Positions 27,856-36,225 of a stretch of 60,855 bases of DNA are shown here, in pieces. Within the stretch, counting starts at the first letter, position 1; each line of letters opens with the position of its first letter. The notes under the pieces are model-generated. The model made no database searches, was not told the origin of the DNA, and saw nothing but the letters and a program-made list of their open reading frames with translations. The DNA lies in NCBI GenBank assembly GCA_016718205.1, contig JADKEB010000023.1, forward strand, positions 1 through 60,855. The letters run 5' to 3'. This DNA is from Saprospiraceae bacterium. Lineage in GTDB: Bacteria > Bacteroidota > Bacteroidia > Chitinophagales > Saprospiraceae. The position numbers and the translations under genes are program-made.

Positions 27856-28182
27856 ATGATCAAAATAGGATTTGGAGGAAAAGCAAGACCAAAAAGTTTT
27901 GACTATAAACCCCGATATTATGACGAGGCAAAAGAAGAATTGCAAGAAAAAATAAAAAAGTATAGTCCTTCTGAAGAAAACAATCTTTCGGTAGAAAACA
28001 TGAAAAATCGGGTGAAATCAGGTCTCCGGATGAAATCATATGGCGACCCGAATACCCGTGCCAAAGCAGAGAGGCAATCCAATATCAGATTATTGCTCAT
28101 CATTGGTGTATTGATACTTGCAATATATGTCATCATGTCCTCCAACAAAATTGTCACACTTTTAGAGTCGTTTTCGAAGTAA
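27856..28182 (+). CDS. small membrane protein upstream of mutL
   Basis: 108 residues. Basic and charged N-terminal two thirds (GFGGKARPKSFDYKPRYYDE...MKSYGDPNTRAKAERQSN), then one transmembrane helix near the C-terminus (IRLLLIIGVLILAIYVIMSS). Tail-anchored topology with the N-terminus in the cytoplasm is likely. Proteins of this shape directly precede mutL in many Bacteroidota and have no assigned function. 11 bp separates it from the mutL ATG, so it is probably in that operon. Confidence 0.75.
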   Translation: MIKIGFGGKARPKSFDYKPRYYDEAKEELQEKIKKYSPSEENNLSVENMKNRVKSGLRMKSYGDPNTRAKAERQSNIRLLLIIGVLILAIYVIMSSNKIVTLLESFSK

Positions 28183-28193
28183 AATCCTATTTG

Positions 28194-30017
28194 ATGCCTG
28201 ATATCATACAGCTACTTCCGGATAGTATTGCAAATCAGATAGCTGCAGGCGAAGTGATACAACGGCCGGCATCCGTAGTGAAAGAATTGATGGAAAATGC
28301 ACTAGATGCCGGAAGCACATACATCAGACTTATCCTCAAAGATGCAGGAAAAACAAGTATTCAAGTCATAGATGATGGCAAAGGTATGTCAGAGACTGAT
28401 GCGAGAATGTCATTTGAAAGACATGCCACTTCCAAGATAAGATCAGCACATGACCTCTTCAGCATCAAGACTATGGGATTTCGTGGAGAAGCACTCGCTT
28501 CCATTGCGGCCATAAGTCACACTGAAATGACCACCAGACAAGCAGAAAGTGATGTGGCTGTCAGAATCATCATTGAAGGATCTCAAATATCAAAACATGA
28601 AAAATGCCAGGGAGCAGCAGGTACCTCCATCACGGTTAAGAACATCTTTTACAATATACCGGCGCGTAGAAAATTTTTGAAATCCGATCCGGTAGAACTA
28701 AAGCACATTATTGAAGAGTTTCATAGAGTCGCTTTAGCTAATCCTGAAATACATTTTACACTTCACCATAATGGAAACGAACTATATCACCTTCCAAAAT
28801 CAAATCTTAAACAAAGGATTGTCGGAATTTTTGGTAAAAATATCAACGATAAACTTGTGCCGGTAACTGATGAAACAGAAGTAGCTGTCTTTTCAGGACT
28901 CGTAGGCAAACCAGATGCTGCAAAAAAAACACAGGGAGATCAATATCTTTTTGTCAATAAGAGATTTATCAAAAGCAGCTATCTCAACCATGCTATAAGG
29001 ACAGCATATGAAGAACTGATAACCAAAGACATGTTTCCAGCGTATTTTATTTTTTTAGAGGTGGACCCATCACATATAGATATCAATGTGCATCCTACAA
29101 AAACTGAAATCAAATTTGAAGATGAAAGATTGATTTACAACTATCTCAGAGTTTCGGTCAAGCATAGTTTGGGCCAGTACAGTCTGTCTCCCATGCTTGA
29201 CTTCAATGTAGACCATAATTTTACCCACAAATATTCCGGAGATGCCTCTTCCGAGCGGAAAACTACAAACTACCATCCGGAGCAGGAAGCAAGATTCAGA
29301 CCCGGCCAGGAAAATGTCAGGGGTTGGGAAGATATTTATAGCAGTATGAAACAGTTTACTGTGCCCGAAGATCCATCGTCTCAAAATGAAGTAAGCATCC
29401 TTGAAAGCGAAGCATTCAGATCCGATATTTCTATCAATGAACTTGAAACTGTCAATAAAGATCCATTTCAGCTGCACAATACATATATCATCTATCCTGT
29501 CAAATCCGGCATGATGATCATAGACCAACAGGCAGCTCACGAAAGGATCCTGTATGAACAGTACCTTGAAAATCTGCAAAACGGTGAGTACAGTTCACAA
29601 AAAGAACTCTTTCCCAGAACAATTGAACTGGACGCAGCCAAAGCATCCGTACTAAAAAATATTGCTGACAGAATAGCCGGATTGGGTTTTGATCTGGAAG
29701 ATTTTGGTCATAATACTTTCATCATTCATGGGACACCGTCGGGATTGGACAATTCGATAAGTATTGACAATATCATCGAACAACTCATCTCCAATTATGT
29801 TAACAATCTTGAATTTGAATTAGGGATAGAAGACAATCTTGCACGCTCAATGGCCATTTCTTCAGGTATCAAAAAAGGAAGAAGATTGGAAAAACAAGAA
29901 ATGAGTGCCATCATAGACATGCTATTTGCTTGCAAAGTTCCTGAAAAAAGTCCTTCCGGAAAAAAATGTTTTTTCATCCAGGAGATAGATGAGATCGTCA
30001 AACGTTTTAATCAATAA
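28194..30017 (+). CDS. mutL: DNA mismatch repair protein MutL
   Basis: GHKL ATPase linking MutS recognition to repair. 607 residues from the ATG at 28194. N-terminal motifs: NQIAAGEVIQRPASVVKELM, ENALDAG, DDGKGM, GFRGEALASI, and NIFYNIPARRKFLK. The C-terminal dimerisation part has DQQAAHERILYE (about 444-455), close to the endonuclease metal-binding motif DQHA(X2)E(X4)E but with Gln for His. The usual CPHGRP partner motif is replaced by KSPSGKKCFF. Endonuclease activity is therefore uncertain. Head of a run with two rhomboids, an EEP nuclease and nadA. Confidence 0.95.
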   Translation: MPDIIQLLPDSIANQIAAGEVIQRPASVVKELMENALDAGSTYIRLILKDAGKTSIQVIDDGKGMSETDARMSFERHATSKIRSAHDLFSIKTMGFRGEALASIAAISHTEMTTRQAESDVAVRIIIEGSQISKHEKCQGAAGTSITVKNIFYNIPARRKFLKSDPVELKHIIEEFHRVALANPEIHFTLHHNGNELYHLPKSNLKQRIVGIFGKNINDKLVPVTDETEVAVFSGLVGKPDAAKKTQGDQYLFVNKRFIKSSYLNHAIRTAYEELITKDMFPAYFIFLEVDPSHIDINVHPTKTEIKFEDERLIYNYLRVSVKHSLGQYSLSPMLDFNVDHNFTHKYSGDASSERKTTNYHPEQEARFRPGQENVRGWEDIYSSMKQFTVPEDPSSQNEVSILESEAFRSDISINELETVNKDPFQLHNTYIIYPVKSGMMIIDQQAAHERILYEQYLENLQNGEYSSQKELFPRTIELDAAKASVLKNIADRIAGLGFDLEDFGHNTFIIHGTPSGLDNSISIDNIIEQLISNYVNNLEFELGIEDNLARSMAISSGIKKGRRLEKQEMSAIIDMLFACKVPEKSPSGKKCFFIQEIDEIVKRFNQ

Positions 30018-30033
30018 GATAAATTTTGTAATT

Positions 30034-30609
30034 ATGATGAGTATGACGGATGTGGTAAAAAATCTTTTGATCATCAATGTCATTATATTTTTCGCCGTCA
30101 ATTTTTTAATACCAATACCTAACATCCAACAGTATTTTGTCCTTTACAGGCCGTTTACTTTGGGATTTGAACCTGTACAGATTGTAACTCATATGTTTTC
30201 ACATGCCAATATTTCACACTTATTTTTCAATATGCTGGGTCTGTATATGTTTGGGTCCATGGTGGAAGCAACTCTCGGCCCCAAAAGGTTTCTTATTTTA
30301 TATCTGACATCAGGTCTGGCGGCTTCGGCACTACAGATGTTATTGTCACCGTCACCCATTTTAGGAGCATCAGGTGCCGTTTTTGGGATTACAACCGCAT
30401 TTGCTACTATGTTTCCCAACACCCAATTGATGCTTTTATTTCCACCTATACCGATGAAAGCCAAATATATGGCTATACTGTTTATTGGGGTGGGCTTATA
30501 CAGTGGTCTCTCTGGCACCAATGACGGGATCGCACATTTTGCTCATGTAGGAGGTGCTCTCTGGGGATTTTTTATGATCATATACTGGAAACAAAACAAT
30601 TTACGTTAA
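30034..30609 (+). CDS. rhomboid family intramembrane serine protease (first of a tandem pair)
   Basis: 191 residues from the ATG at 30034; the longer frame overlaps mutL. Six transmembrane helices are visible. The HxxxHxxxN element is HMFSHANISHLFFNML. The catalytic Ser113 is in LGASGAVFG and the catalytic His171 is in HFAHVGGALWG. Cleaves transmembrane substrates within the inner membrane. The pair of rhomboids after mutL is conserved in Bacteroidota; substrates are unknown. Confidence 0.92.
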   Translation: MMSMTDVVKNLLIINVIIFFAVNFLIPIPNIQQYFVLYRPFTLGFEPVQIVTHMFSHANISHLFFNMLGLYMFGSMVEATLGPKRFLILYLTSGLAASALQMLLSPSPILGASGAVFGITTAFATMFPNTQLMLLFPPIPMKAKYMAILFIGVGLYSGLSGTNDGIAHFAHVGGALWGFFMIIYWKQNNLR

Positions 30610-30628
30610 TAGATATAACACTGGTAAT

Positions 30629-31516
30629 ATGCTCCAATCAATAGCGCAGGATATTAGAAATTCATTTGATTTTGGCAATATGGTGATTAAACTGGTCATC
30701 ATCAATATCGCTGTTTTTTTGATTACGGCATTGACAGAGGCATTCTTTCCTTTCTTTTACCAGTCTCATATTTTACCTTATTTGGCTGTTCCGGGAGATA
30801 TCAGATTACTGATATATAGGCCATGGACAGTACTCACACACATGTTTGTGCATTCAGGTATTTGGCATCTTGCATGGAATATGATCACTTTATTTTGGTT
30901 TGGAAATATAGCCGGAGACTTGTTAGGAGACCGGCGTATATTACCGGTGTATCTCATGGGAGGTCTGACGGGAGCATTGTTTTACATACTGTCATATAGC
31001 CTGCTGCCGGGTATCGGCATCATGGCATTGGGTGCATCAGCTGCAGTGATGGCCATCGTATTTATGGCAATCATTACTGCTCCGGATTACATTGTCCATC
31101 TCTTATTATTTGGTCCTGTCAGAATTAAGTATATTGGATTAGTCATTTTTTTCATTGACCTGATCGGTACACGATCTTCAGACAATACCGGCGGCCATTT
31201 TGCTCATCTCGGGGGCATGCTTTTTGGAGTTCTTTTTGTATATCTTTTGAGATCAGGTACGGATATTTCAACCCTTTTCAGCAAAAAATCAAAAATGTCA
31301 CCAAAGAGAACCGGAATTTTCTCAACATCCAAAACAAAACTTAAGGTAGCTCATAAGTCACCAATCCTGACGAGCCGAAATGAAAAACTGACAACTCATC
31401 AAACTAACCTGTCTCAAAAAGTAGATGAAATATTGGATAAAATAAAATCAAAAGGTTATGAAAGCCTGACGGATGAAGATAAAGAGATATTATATCAGGC
31501 TAGTAAAGATAAATAA
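30629..31516 (+). CDS. rhomboid family intramembrane serine protease (second of a tandem pair)
   Basis: 295 residues, 19 bp after the first rhomboid. It has six membrane helices, HMFVHSGIWHLAWNMI, catalytic Ser137 in LGASAAVMA and catalytic His193 in HFAHLGGML. Both residues are present although the Ser context is GASA rather than GASG. A cytoplasmic, Lys/Ser-rich tail of about 80 residues (KKSKMSPKRTGIFSTSKTK to LTDEDKEILYQASKDK) follows, longer than in the first copy; its last 40 residues look like a small helical motif common at the end of such rhomboids. The next gene starts directly after its stop. Confidence 0.92.
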   Translation: MLQSIAQDIRNSFDFGNMVIKLVIINIAVFLITALTEAFFPFFYQSHILPYLAVPGDIRLLIYRPWTVLTHMFVHSGIWHLAWNMITLFWFGNIAGDLLGDRRILPVYLMGGLTGALFYILSYSLLPGIGIMALGASAAVMAIVFMAIITAPDYIVHLLLFGPVRIKYIGLVIFFIDLIGTRSSDNTGGHFAHLGGMLFGVLFVYLLRSGTDISTLFSKKSKMSPKRTGIFSTSKTKLKVAHKSPILTSRNEKLTTHQTNLSQKVDEILDKIKSKGYESLTDEDKEILYQASKDK

Positions 31517-32596
31517 GTGAAATTTTTTGACAGGACAATATTGCTTTTTAATTTAGCAGCAGTGGTGGCTCTGCTCATTGCCTATGTAGCTCCACACATA
31601 GACCCTGAACTTACATGGGCATTATCATTCTTTGGTCTTTTTTATCCTATCATTTTATTGATCAATATTCTTTTTATTTTTTACTGGGTATTTAAAAAAC
31701 CGCGTTACATTTGGCCATCGCTTATAGCCATCCTATTTGGCTGGAGCCAATTGAATAGTTTTATTTCATTTAAAAGTCACCAACCAGAATCTGAAGGTGA
31801 GACCATTTCTATAATGTCCTTTAATATCAGTAATGCATCTTTTGGTTATGATAAAAACAAAAAAACACGGGAAATTAAAAAAGAAGGTTTAATTGATTTT
31901 TTGGATCAATTCAAGAACACAGATATATTATGTTTTCAGGAAGTCGGTGATTATGCCTATGAAATTCTTAAAAAAAACTTTCCAAAGCACCATATCTACT
32001 TCAAGCAAAAAGGAGCTGTCATCCTTTCTAAATATCCATTCAGAGATAAAGGAGAAATTGACTTCGGAACAAAAACCAATTCATGCCTTTGGGCTGACAT
32101 CACACTGGATGAAGAAACATTCAGGGTATATAGTATCCATCTTCAGTCCAATCAAATAACCAAAGATACTGAAAAATTGGCCAATCAAAAAGAACTTAAT
32201 CAAAAACAGGCCTGGTATGATATCAAAGGCATCTTGCGAAAATTCAGAAATAAACACTTACAACGCAGCAGACAAGCAGAAAAAATAGAAGAGCATGTCA
32301 AAAAGAGTCCATATAAGGTAATCATGGCAGGTGACTTGAATGACCCGCCTCAGTCATATACTTATAAGGTTTTTTCTTTATTGGGAAATGATGCATTCAG
32401 AGAAAAAGGAGCGGGTATAGGCACAACCTTTGCCGGCAAAATACCATTGTTAAGAATAGATTATATCTTTGCAGATAAAAATCTGAAAGTTCACGATTTC
32501 ACCATCATAAAAGATAATTATTCTGATCACTATCCCATCACGACCACTTTGGAGTGGAATGGTAAAATCGATGATGAATCGTCTGATAAACAATAA
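31517..32596 (+). CDS. membrane-anchored endonuclease/exonuclease/phosphatase family protein
   Basis: 359 residues starting with GTG immediately after the second rhomboid's stop. Two to three N-terminal helices (residues about 7-26, 32-60, 64-84) anchor a C-terminal EEP domain. The EEP domain has IMSFNISNASF, the metal-binding Glu in LCFQEVGDYA, the catalytic Asp/Asn in MAGDLNDPP, and the terminal Asp-His in YSDHYPITTT. The substrate may be nucleic acid, a phospholipid or another phosphodiester. Order mutL-rhomboid-rhomboid-EEP is conserved in Bacteroidota. Confidence 0.88.
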   Translation: MKFFDRTILLFNLAAVVALLIAYVAPHIDPELTWALSFFGLFYPIILLINILFIFYWVFKKPRYIWPSLIAILFGWSQLNSFISFKSHQPESEGETISIMSFNISNASFGYDKNKKTREIKKEGLIDFLDQFKNTDILCFQEVGDYAYEILKKNFPKHHIYFKQKGAVILSKYPFRDKGEIDFGTKTNSCLWADITLDEETFRVYSIHLQSNQITKDTEKLANQKELNQKQAWYDIKGILRKFRNKHLQRSRQAEKIEEHVKKSPYKVIMAGDLNDPPQSYTYKVFSLLGNDAFREKGAGIGTTFAGKIPLLRIDYIFADKNLKVHDFTIIKDNYSDHYPITTTLEWNGKIDDESSDKQ

Positions 32597-32646
32597 AATG
32601 ACACTGTATTTTGTATTTTTATTGGAATAAATTAAAAATAAAACAA

Positions 32647-33660
32647 ATGGCAGAAATACTTGAATTAGCAAAAAACAACTTGGTCAAAAAAGGATTTCTT
32701 GATATAGATGTGGATCCGACTTTAGACCTTGTAGAAGCCATCAATAAGTTGAAGAAAGAAAAAAATGCCATTATTCTGGCGCATTATTATCAGGAATCTG
32801 AAATCCAGGATGTAGCCGATTATATAGGTGATAGTCTGGGTTTGTCTCAAAAAGCTGAGAGCACTGATGCCGATATGATCGTGTTTGCAGGAGTACATTT
32901 TATGGCTGAAACGGCCAAAATGCTTAATCCCTCAAAAAAAGTTGTTTTGCCGGACCTGAAAGCCGGTTGTTCTCTTGCAGACAGTTGCCCCGCTCCTTTA
33001 TTTAAAAAATTTAAAGAAAAATATCCCAATCATGTGGTGGTAAGTTACATCAACTGTACGGCAGAATTGAAAACTCTGACAGACATTTGCTGCACGTCTT
33101 CCAATGCTGAAGCCATCATCAACAGCATACCCAAAGAAAAAGGGATCATCTTCGCACCTGACAAAAACTTGGGTGCATATCTCGAGAAAAAAACAGGAAG
33201 GGAGATGATTCTCTGGAACGGCGCATGTATGGTTCATGAAATTTTTTCACATGAAAAAATCGTAAAGCTTATGACCAGATACCCTGATGCTAAGTTTATC
33301 GCTCACCCCGAGTGCGAAGCACACATTTTGGACAAAGCGCATTTTATAGGTTCTACGACCCAATTACTCAAGTATACCCAATCATCTCCGGCCACATCTT
33401 TCATAGTAGCCACAGAAGCAGGTATCTTACACCAAATGGAACTGGCCTCACCGGATAAAACTTTTATACCAGCACCTCCAACCAACAATTGTGCATGTAA
33501 TGATTGTCCTCATATGAAGCGAAATACCATGGAAAAACTGTACTTGAGCATGAAGTACGAGTTGCCGGAAATCATACTTGAAGACTGGGTGATAGAAAAA
33601 GGAAGAATATGTATAGACAGAATGCTGGATATAAGTGTTAAGGCAGGATTTAAAGCTTAG
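32647..33660 (+). CDS. nadA: quinolinate synthase NadA
   Basis: Condenses iminoaspartate with dihydroxyacetone phosphate to quinolinate in NAD synthesis, using a [4Fe-4S] cluster. 337 residues from the ATG at 32647. Seen: LAHYYQESEIQDVADYIGDS, LPDLKAGCSLADSCPA, NCTAELK, NGACMVHE, AHPECEAH, and the Cys-rich NNCACNDCPHMKRN; the cluster ligands are among these Cys. nadB and nadC are not in the window. It lies 50 bp after the EEP gene. Confidence 0.96.
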   Translation: MAEILELAKNNLVKKGFLDIDVDPTLDLVEAINKLKKEKNAIILAHYYQESEIQDVADYIGDSLGLSQKAESTDADMIVFAGVHFMAETAKMLNPSKKVVLPDLKAGCSLADSCPAPLFKKFKEKYPNHVVVSYINCTAELKTLTDICCTSSNAEAIINSIPKEKGIIFAPDKNLGAYLEKKTGREMILWNGACMVHEIFSHEKIVKLMTRYPDAKFIAHPECEAHILDKAHFIGSTTQLLKYTQSSPATSFIVATEAGILHQMELASPDKTFIPAPPTNNCACNDCPHMKRNTMEKLYLSMKYELPEIILEDWVIEKGRICIDRMLDISVKAGFKA

Positions 33661-33671
33661 AAAATAAAAAG

Positions 33672-33773
33672 CAATGTCGTTTAGTTAAGACCTCTTTATG
33701 AAATCTTTCCCTTGTAAGGGAAAGATTTAGATAGGGTAAAAACAAAGAAAAATTCCTTATCTAAACGACATTG
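33672..33773. repeat. short inverted-repeat element after nadA (CAATGTCGTTTAG ends)
   Basis: About 102 bp with inverted ends CAATGTCGTTTAG and CTAAACGACATTG (perfect over 13 bp) and an internal near-perfect palindrome AAATCTTTCCCTT-gt-AAGGGAAAGATTT at 33701-33728. It begins 11 bp after the nadA stop and could also serve as a transcription barrier. It abuts the next element. Confidence 0.65.
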
Positions 33774-33778
33774 AAATA

Positions 33779-33935
33779 AGAGTATGTTTAAACTTTTATC
33801 ATTTGGCTCCAAGTGGCAAATTTAATTTTAACCAGCGTTATATTTTTCGCCGTAGCTTCCGGCTACGACTGCAAAATATGCCTTGTCCAAAATTTTTCTC
33901 ACTTTCGCTCAAACATAAAAATTTAAACATACTCT
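33779..33935. repeat. MITE-like element, GAGTATGTTTAAA family, subfamily I (copy C)
   Basis: 157 bp with inverted ends GAGTATGTTTAAA and TTTAAACATACTC and TAA on both outer sides. The interior shares TCATTTGGCTCCAAGTGGCA, GTTATATTTTTCGCCGTAGC and CTTTCGCTCAAACATAAAAA with copies B and D. The rest of the 33936-34073 gap is AT-rich; AACATACTCT at 34013-34022 is a possible chance match to the terminus. Confidence 0.85.
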
Positions 33936-34073
33936 AAAAATAATAACTACATACAGCTGAACTTCATCAGGAACTTTTTTAATCTGATTTATGTTTGGCA
34001 CTGTTAAACTGAACATACTCTCCAATAAATATCAGATATTTGCGCCATCTTAAAAAAAATCAAAATAAGAATC

Positions 34074-34421
34074 ATGTTTTTACACATACACAAATCAAAA
34101 ATTCATAGAGTCAGGGTCACACAAGCCAATCTCAATTACGTTGGTTCAGTTACGATCGATGAAGACCTCATGGAAGCTGCCAATCTATTTGAAGGTGAAA
34201 AAGTACAGATAGTCAACAACAATAATGGTGAGCGCATAGAAACTTATGTCATCAAAGGTGAAAGAGGCACTGGCATGATATGTCTCAATGGTGCAGCTGC
34301 AAGAAAAGCTGAAGTCGGTGATGTAGTGATCATTATTAGTTACGCACTCATGACTCCTGAAGAAGCAAAAACCTACAAGCCTATAGCTATCTTCCCTGAT
34401 GAAGATAATAAAATCAACTAA
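34074..34421 (+). CDS. panD: aspartate 1-decarboxylase PanD
   Basis: Makes beta-alanine for pantothenate/CoA synthesis. 115 residues. The self-cleavage site Gly24-Ser25 (NYVGSVTIDEDLM) that generates the pyruvoyl cofactor is intact, as are the catalytic-site segments ERIETYVIKGERGTGMICLN and GAAARKAEVGDVVIIISYA. It is the first gene of a run with a flippase-like membrane protein and rfaE2, spaced 11 and 2 bp. Confidence 0.96.
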   Translation: MFLHIHKSKIHRVRVTQANLNYVGSVTIDEDLMEAANLFEGEKVQIVNNNNGERIETYVIKGERGTGMICLNGAAARKAEVGDVVIIISYALMTPEEAKTYKPIAIFPDEDNKIN

Positions 34422-34432
34422 AACAACCGGAT

Positions 34433-35482
34433 TTGCGCAGTCATATCACCAAAGGACTTAAGGTATTTATTTTTTTTGCAATTGGTATTGTCATCCTATA
34501 TCTTTTGTATCAGCGCCAGGATGCTGCTTTCAGGGCAGACTGTGCCATCAAAGGTATAAGTGCTGAAAACTGCAGCCTCATGTCAAAAATTAAGGATGAC
34601 ATCAGCAATGCCAATTATTATTGGGTCTCCATCACTATGATGCTTTTTATGCTTACCAACATACTCAGAGCACTGAGATGGAAAATGATGTTTGTAGCTA
34701 TTGGGTATCGCCCACGTATGATCAATCTTGTTGGAACGATCATGATCAATTATCTCGCCAATTTAGGTATTCCGAGATCAGGAGAAGTCATACGCGCAGG
34801 ATTATTGTCCGGTTATGAAGATATACCAATAGAGAAAGTGTTAGGTACGATTTTTACAGACAGGATTTTTGACGTGATGATGCTTTTGATAGTAATCGTT
34901 CTGGCTATGTTTTTCGGAGGAAATGACTTTCTGACCTACCTCAATCAAAACATAAATATAGGCAGCAAGTTGGCCGGAATTTTTGATAATTCTGTATTAA
35001 TTTTTGTTATGATAGCATTGATGATATTATCCACAGTAGTCCTATGGAAGTCCAGATCCAGGATCATGTCCACCACACCCGGCCAAAAATTAGTTTCACT
35101 TTTTACTGGTTTTGCTGACGGAGTGAAAAGTGTTGCCAACGTTTCGTCAGTACCCCTTTTCTTGTTTTACACAGTTGCAATTTGGTTTATATACTACCTG
35201 ATGGTATATTTTGCATTTTTTACCTTCTCTCCTACAGCTCATCTCGGTCCCATTGAAGGTTTGGTGGCTTTTGTATTTGGAAGCCTGGGCATTCTGATCC
35301 CTACACCGGGTGGAATGGGCAGTTTTCATTACCTCATGGGAGAAGCACTATCGATGTACGGTATAAGCGGTGCTGATGCTTTTTCTTTTGCCAATATCGT
35401 GTTTTTTTCAATCAATATATTTCTGCCCATAGTATTTGGATTATTGGCACTTATCATATTACCAGCGGTAAACAAAGATTAA
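34433..35482 (+). CDS. flippase-like (UPF0104/LPG-synthase transmembrane) integral membrane protein
   Basis: 349 residues starting at TTG (no in-frame ATG before residue 49, and the first helix starts at about 7). About eight membrane helices. The family signature NYLANLGIPRSGEVIRAGLL, and FTDRIFDVMML following it, is present, as is the C-terminal TPGGMGSFHYLMGEAL. The family is related to the membrane domain of MprF and is thought to move lipids; the substrate here is unknown. An extra loop with three Cys after helix 1 (CAIKGISAENC) is typical of Bacteroidota members. It lies between panD and rfaE2, a common Bacteroidota order. Confidence 0.87.
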   Translation: MRSHITKGLKVFIFFAIGIVILYLLYQRQDAAFRADCAIKGISAENCSLMSKIKDDISNANYYWVSITMMLFMLTNILRALRWKMMFVAIGYRPRMINLVGTIMINYLANLGIPRSGEVIRAGLLSGYEDIPIEKVLGTIFTDRIFDVMMLLIVIVLAMFFGGNDFLTYLNQNINIGSKLAGIFDNSVLIFVMIALMILSTVVLWKSRSRIMSTTPGQKLVSLFTGFADGVKSVANVSSVPLFLFYTVAIWFIYYLMVYFAFFTFSPTAHLGPIEGLVAFVFGSLGILIPTPGGMGSFHYLMGEALSMYGISGADAFSFANIVFFSINIFLPIVFGLLALIILPAVNKD

Positions 35483-35484
35483 TA

Positions 35485-35979
35485 ATGTCACTCATTAAAG
35501 AGAAAATCTATCAGTCTCACCAGCATATCAAAGATCAGATTGCTCTCTGGAAGGCATCTGGTAAAAAAATTGTTTTTACAAACGGATGTTTTGATTTAGT
35601 TCATGTCGGGCATGTGCTCTATCTTGAAAGTGCTGCTCAACTTGGAGATATTCTTGTAGTGGGACTCAATAGTGATGATTCCGTCAGAAGACTCAAGGGT
35701 CCGACCAGACCTATCAATGATATACTCAACAGATCACATGTACTTGCTGCGTTAGCCAGCGTTGATGCTGTGATCATCTTTGAAGAAGATACACCTTATG
35801 ATACTATCCACACGATCCTTCCTGATGTTTTAGTCAAGGGTGGTGATTGGGCTCCTGAACTGATAATAGGTAGTGAGGTGGTATTAAAAAATGGTGGTCA
35901 GGTACTGTCTCTGGATTTTGTTGACGGATACTCCACTACAAATATTGAGAATAGGATCATCCGGCAACGTACTATTTGA
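35485..35979 (+). CDS. rfaE2: D-glycero-beta-D-manno-heptose 1-phosphate adenylyltransferase (RfaE2)
   Basis: Activates heptose 1-phosphate with ATP to ADP-heptose. 164 residues, the size of the separate C-terminal half of HldE. Nucleotidyltransferase motifs: FTNGCFDLVHVGHVLYLESA (HxGH at 40-43), VGLNSDDSVRRLKGPTRPIN, ALASVDAVIIFEEDTPYDTI, VKGGDW. The ATG is 2 nt after the preceding stop. Its kinase partner rfaE1 is 23 kb away in the same window. Confidence 0.95.
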   Translation: MSLIKEKIYQSHQHIKDQIALWKASGKKIVFTNGCFDLVHVGHVLYLESAAQLGDILVVGLNSDDSVRRLKGPTRPINDILNRSHVLAALASVDAVIIFEEDTPYDTIHTILPDVLVKGGDWAPELIIGSEVVLKNGGQVLSLDFVDGYSTTNIENRIIRQRTI

Positions 35980-36046
35980 GCATATTTGAATGGTATTAAC
36001 ACCACATCTGGAGTTCAGGTGTTCATCGTTCAAGTACTCAAAAAAT

Positions 36047-36112
36047 GTTCGGTTGTTCGTCGTTTGATTGTTCTTTGTTCGGTTGTTTTTTGTTTGGTTG
36101 TTCGTCGTTTGT
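36047..36112. repeat. imperfect GTTCGGTTGTTCGTCGTTTG repeat
   Basis: GGTTGTTCGTCGTTTG occurs at 36051-36066 and again at 36096-36111, with TTGTTCGG-type spacers between. The 35980-36225 gap otherwise holds a TCAAGCTATGCTTGA hairpin (36178) that is also found in other elements of the window. No gene or clear terminator. Confidence 0.5.
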
Positions 36113-36225
36113 CATACATCTGTTCATCCCCCGCTACCATCATTCCCACGCAAATCGTGGCAAGCTCTGAAAAGCCTGTCAAGCTATGCTTGAGACGACC
36201 CGTAGCTTACATTCAACATCAGAAA

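Noticed and set aside
34007..34022. A sixth terminus of the GAGTATG family (AACATACTCT before panD)
   Set aside because: Only 10 bases match and no partner end is found; chance is sufficient.
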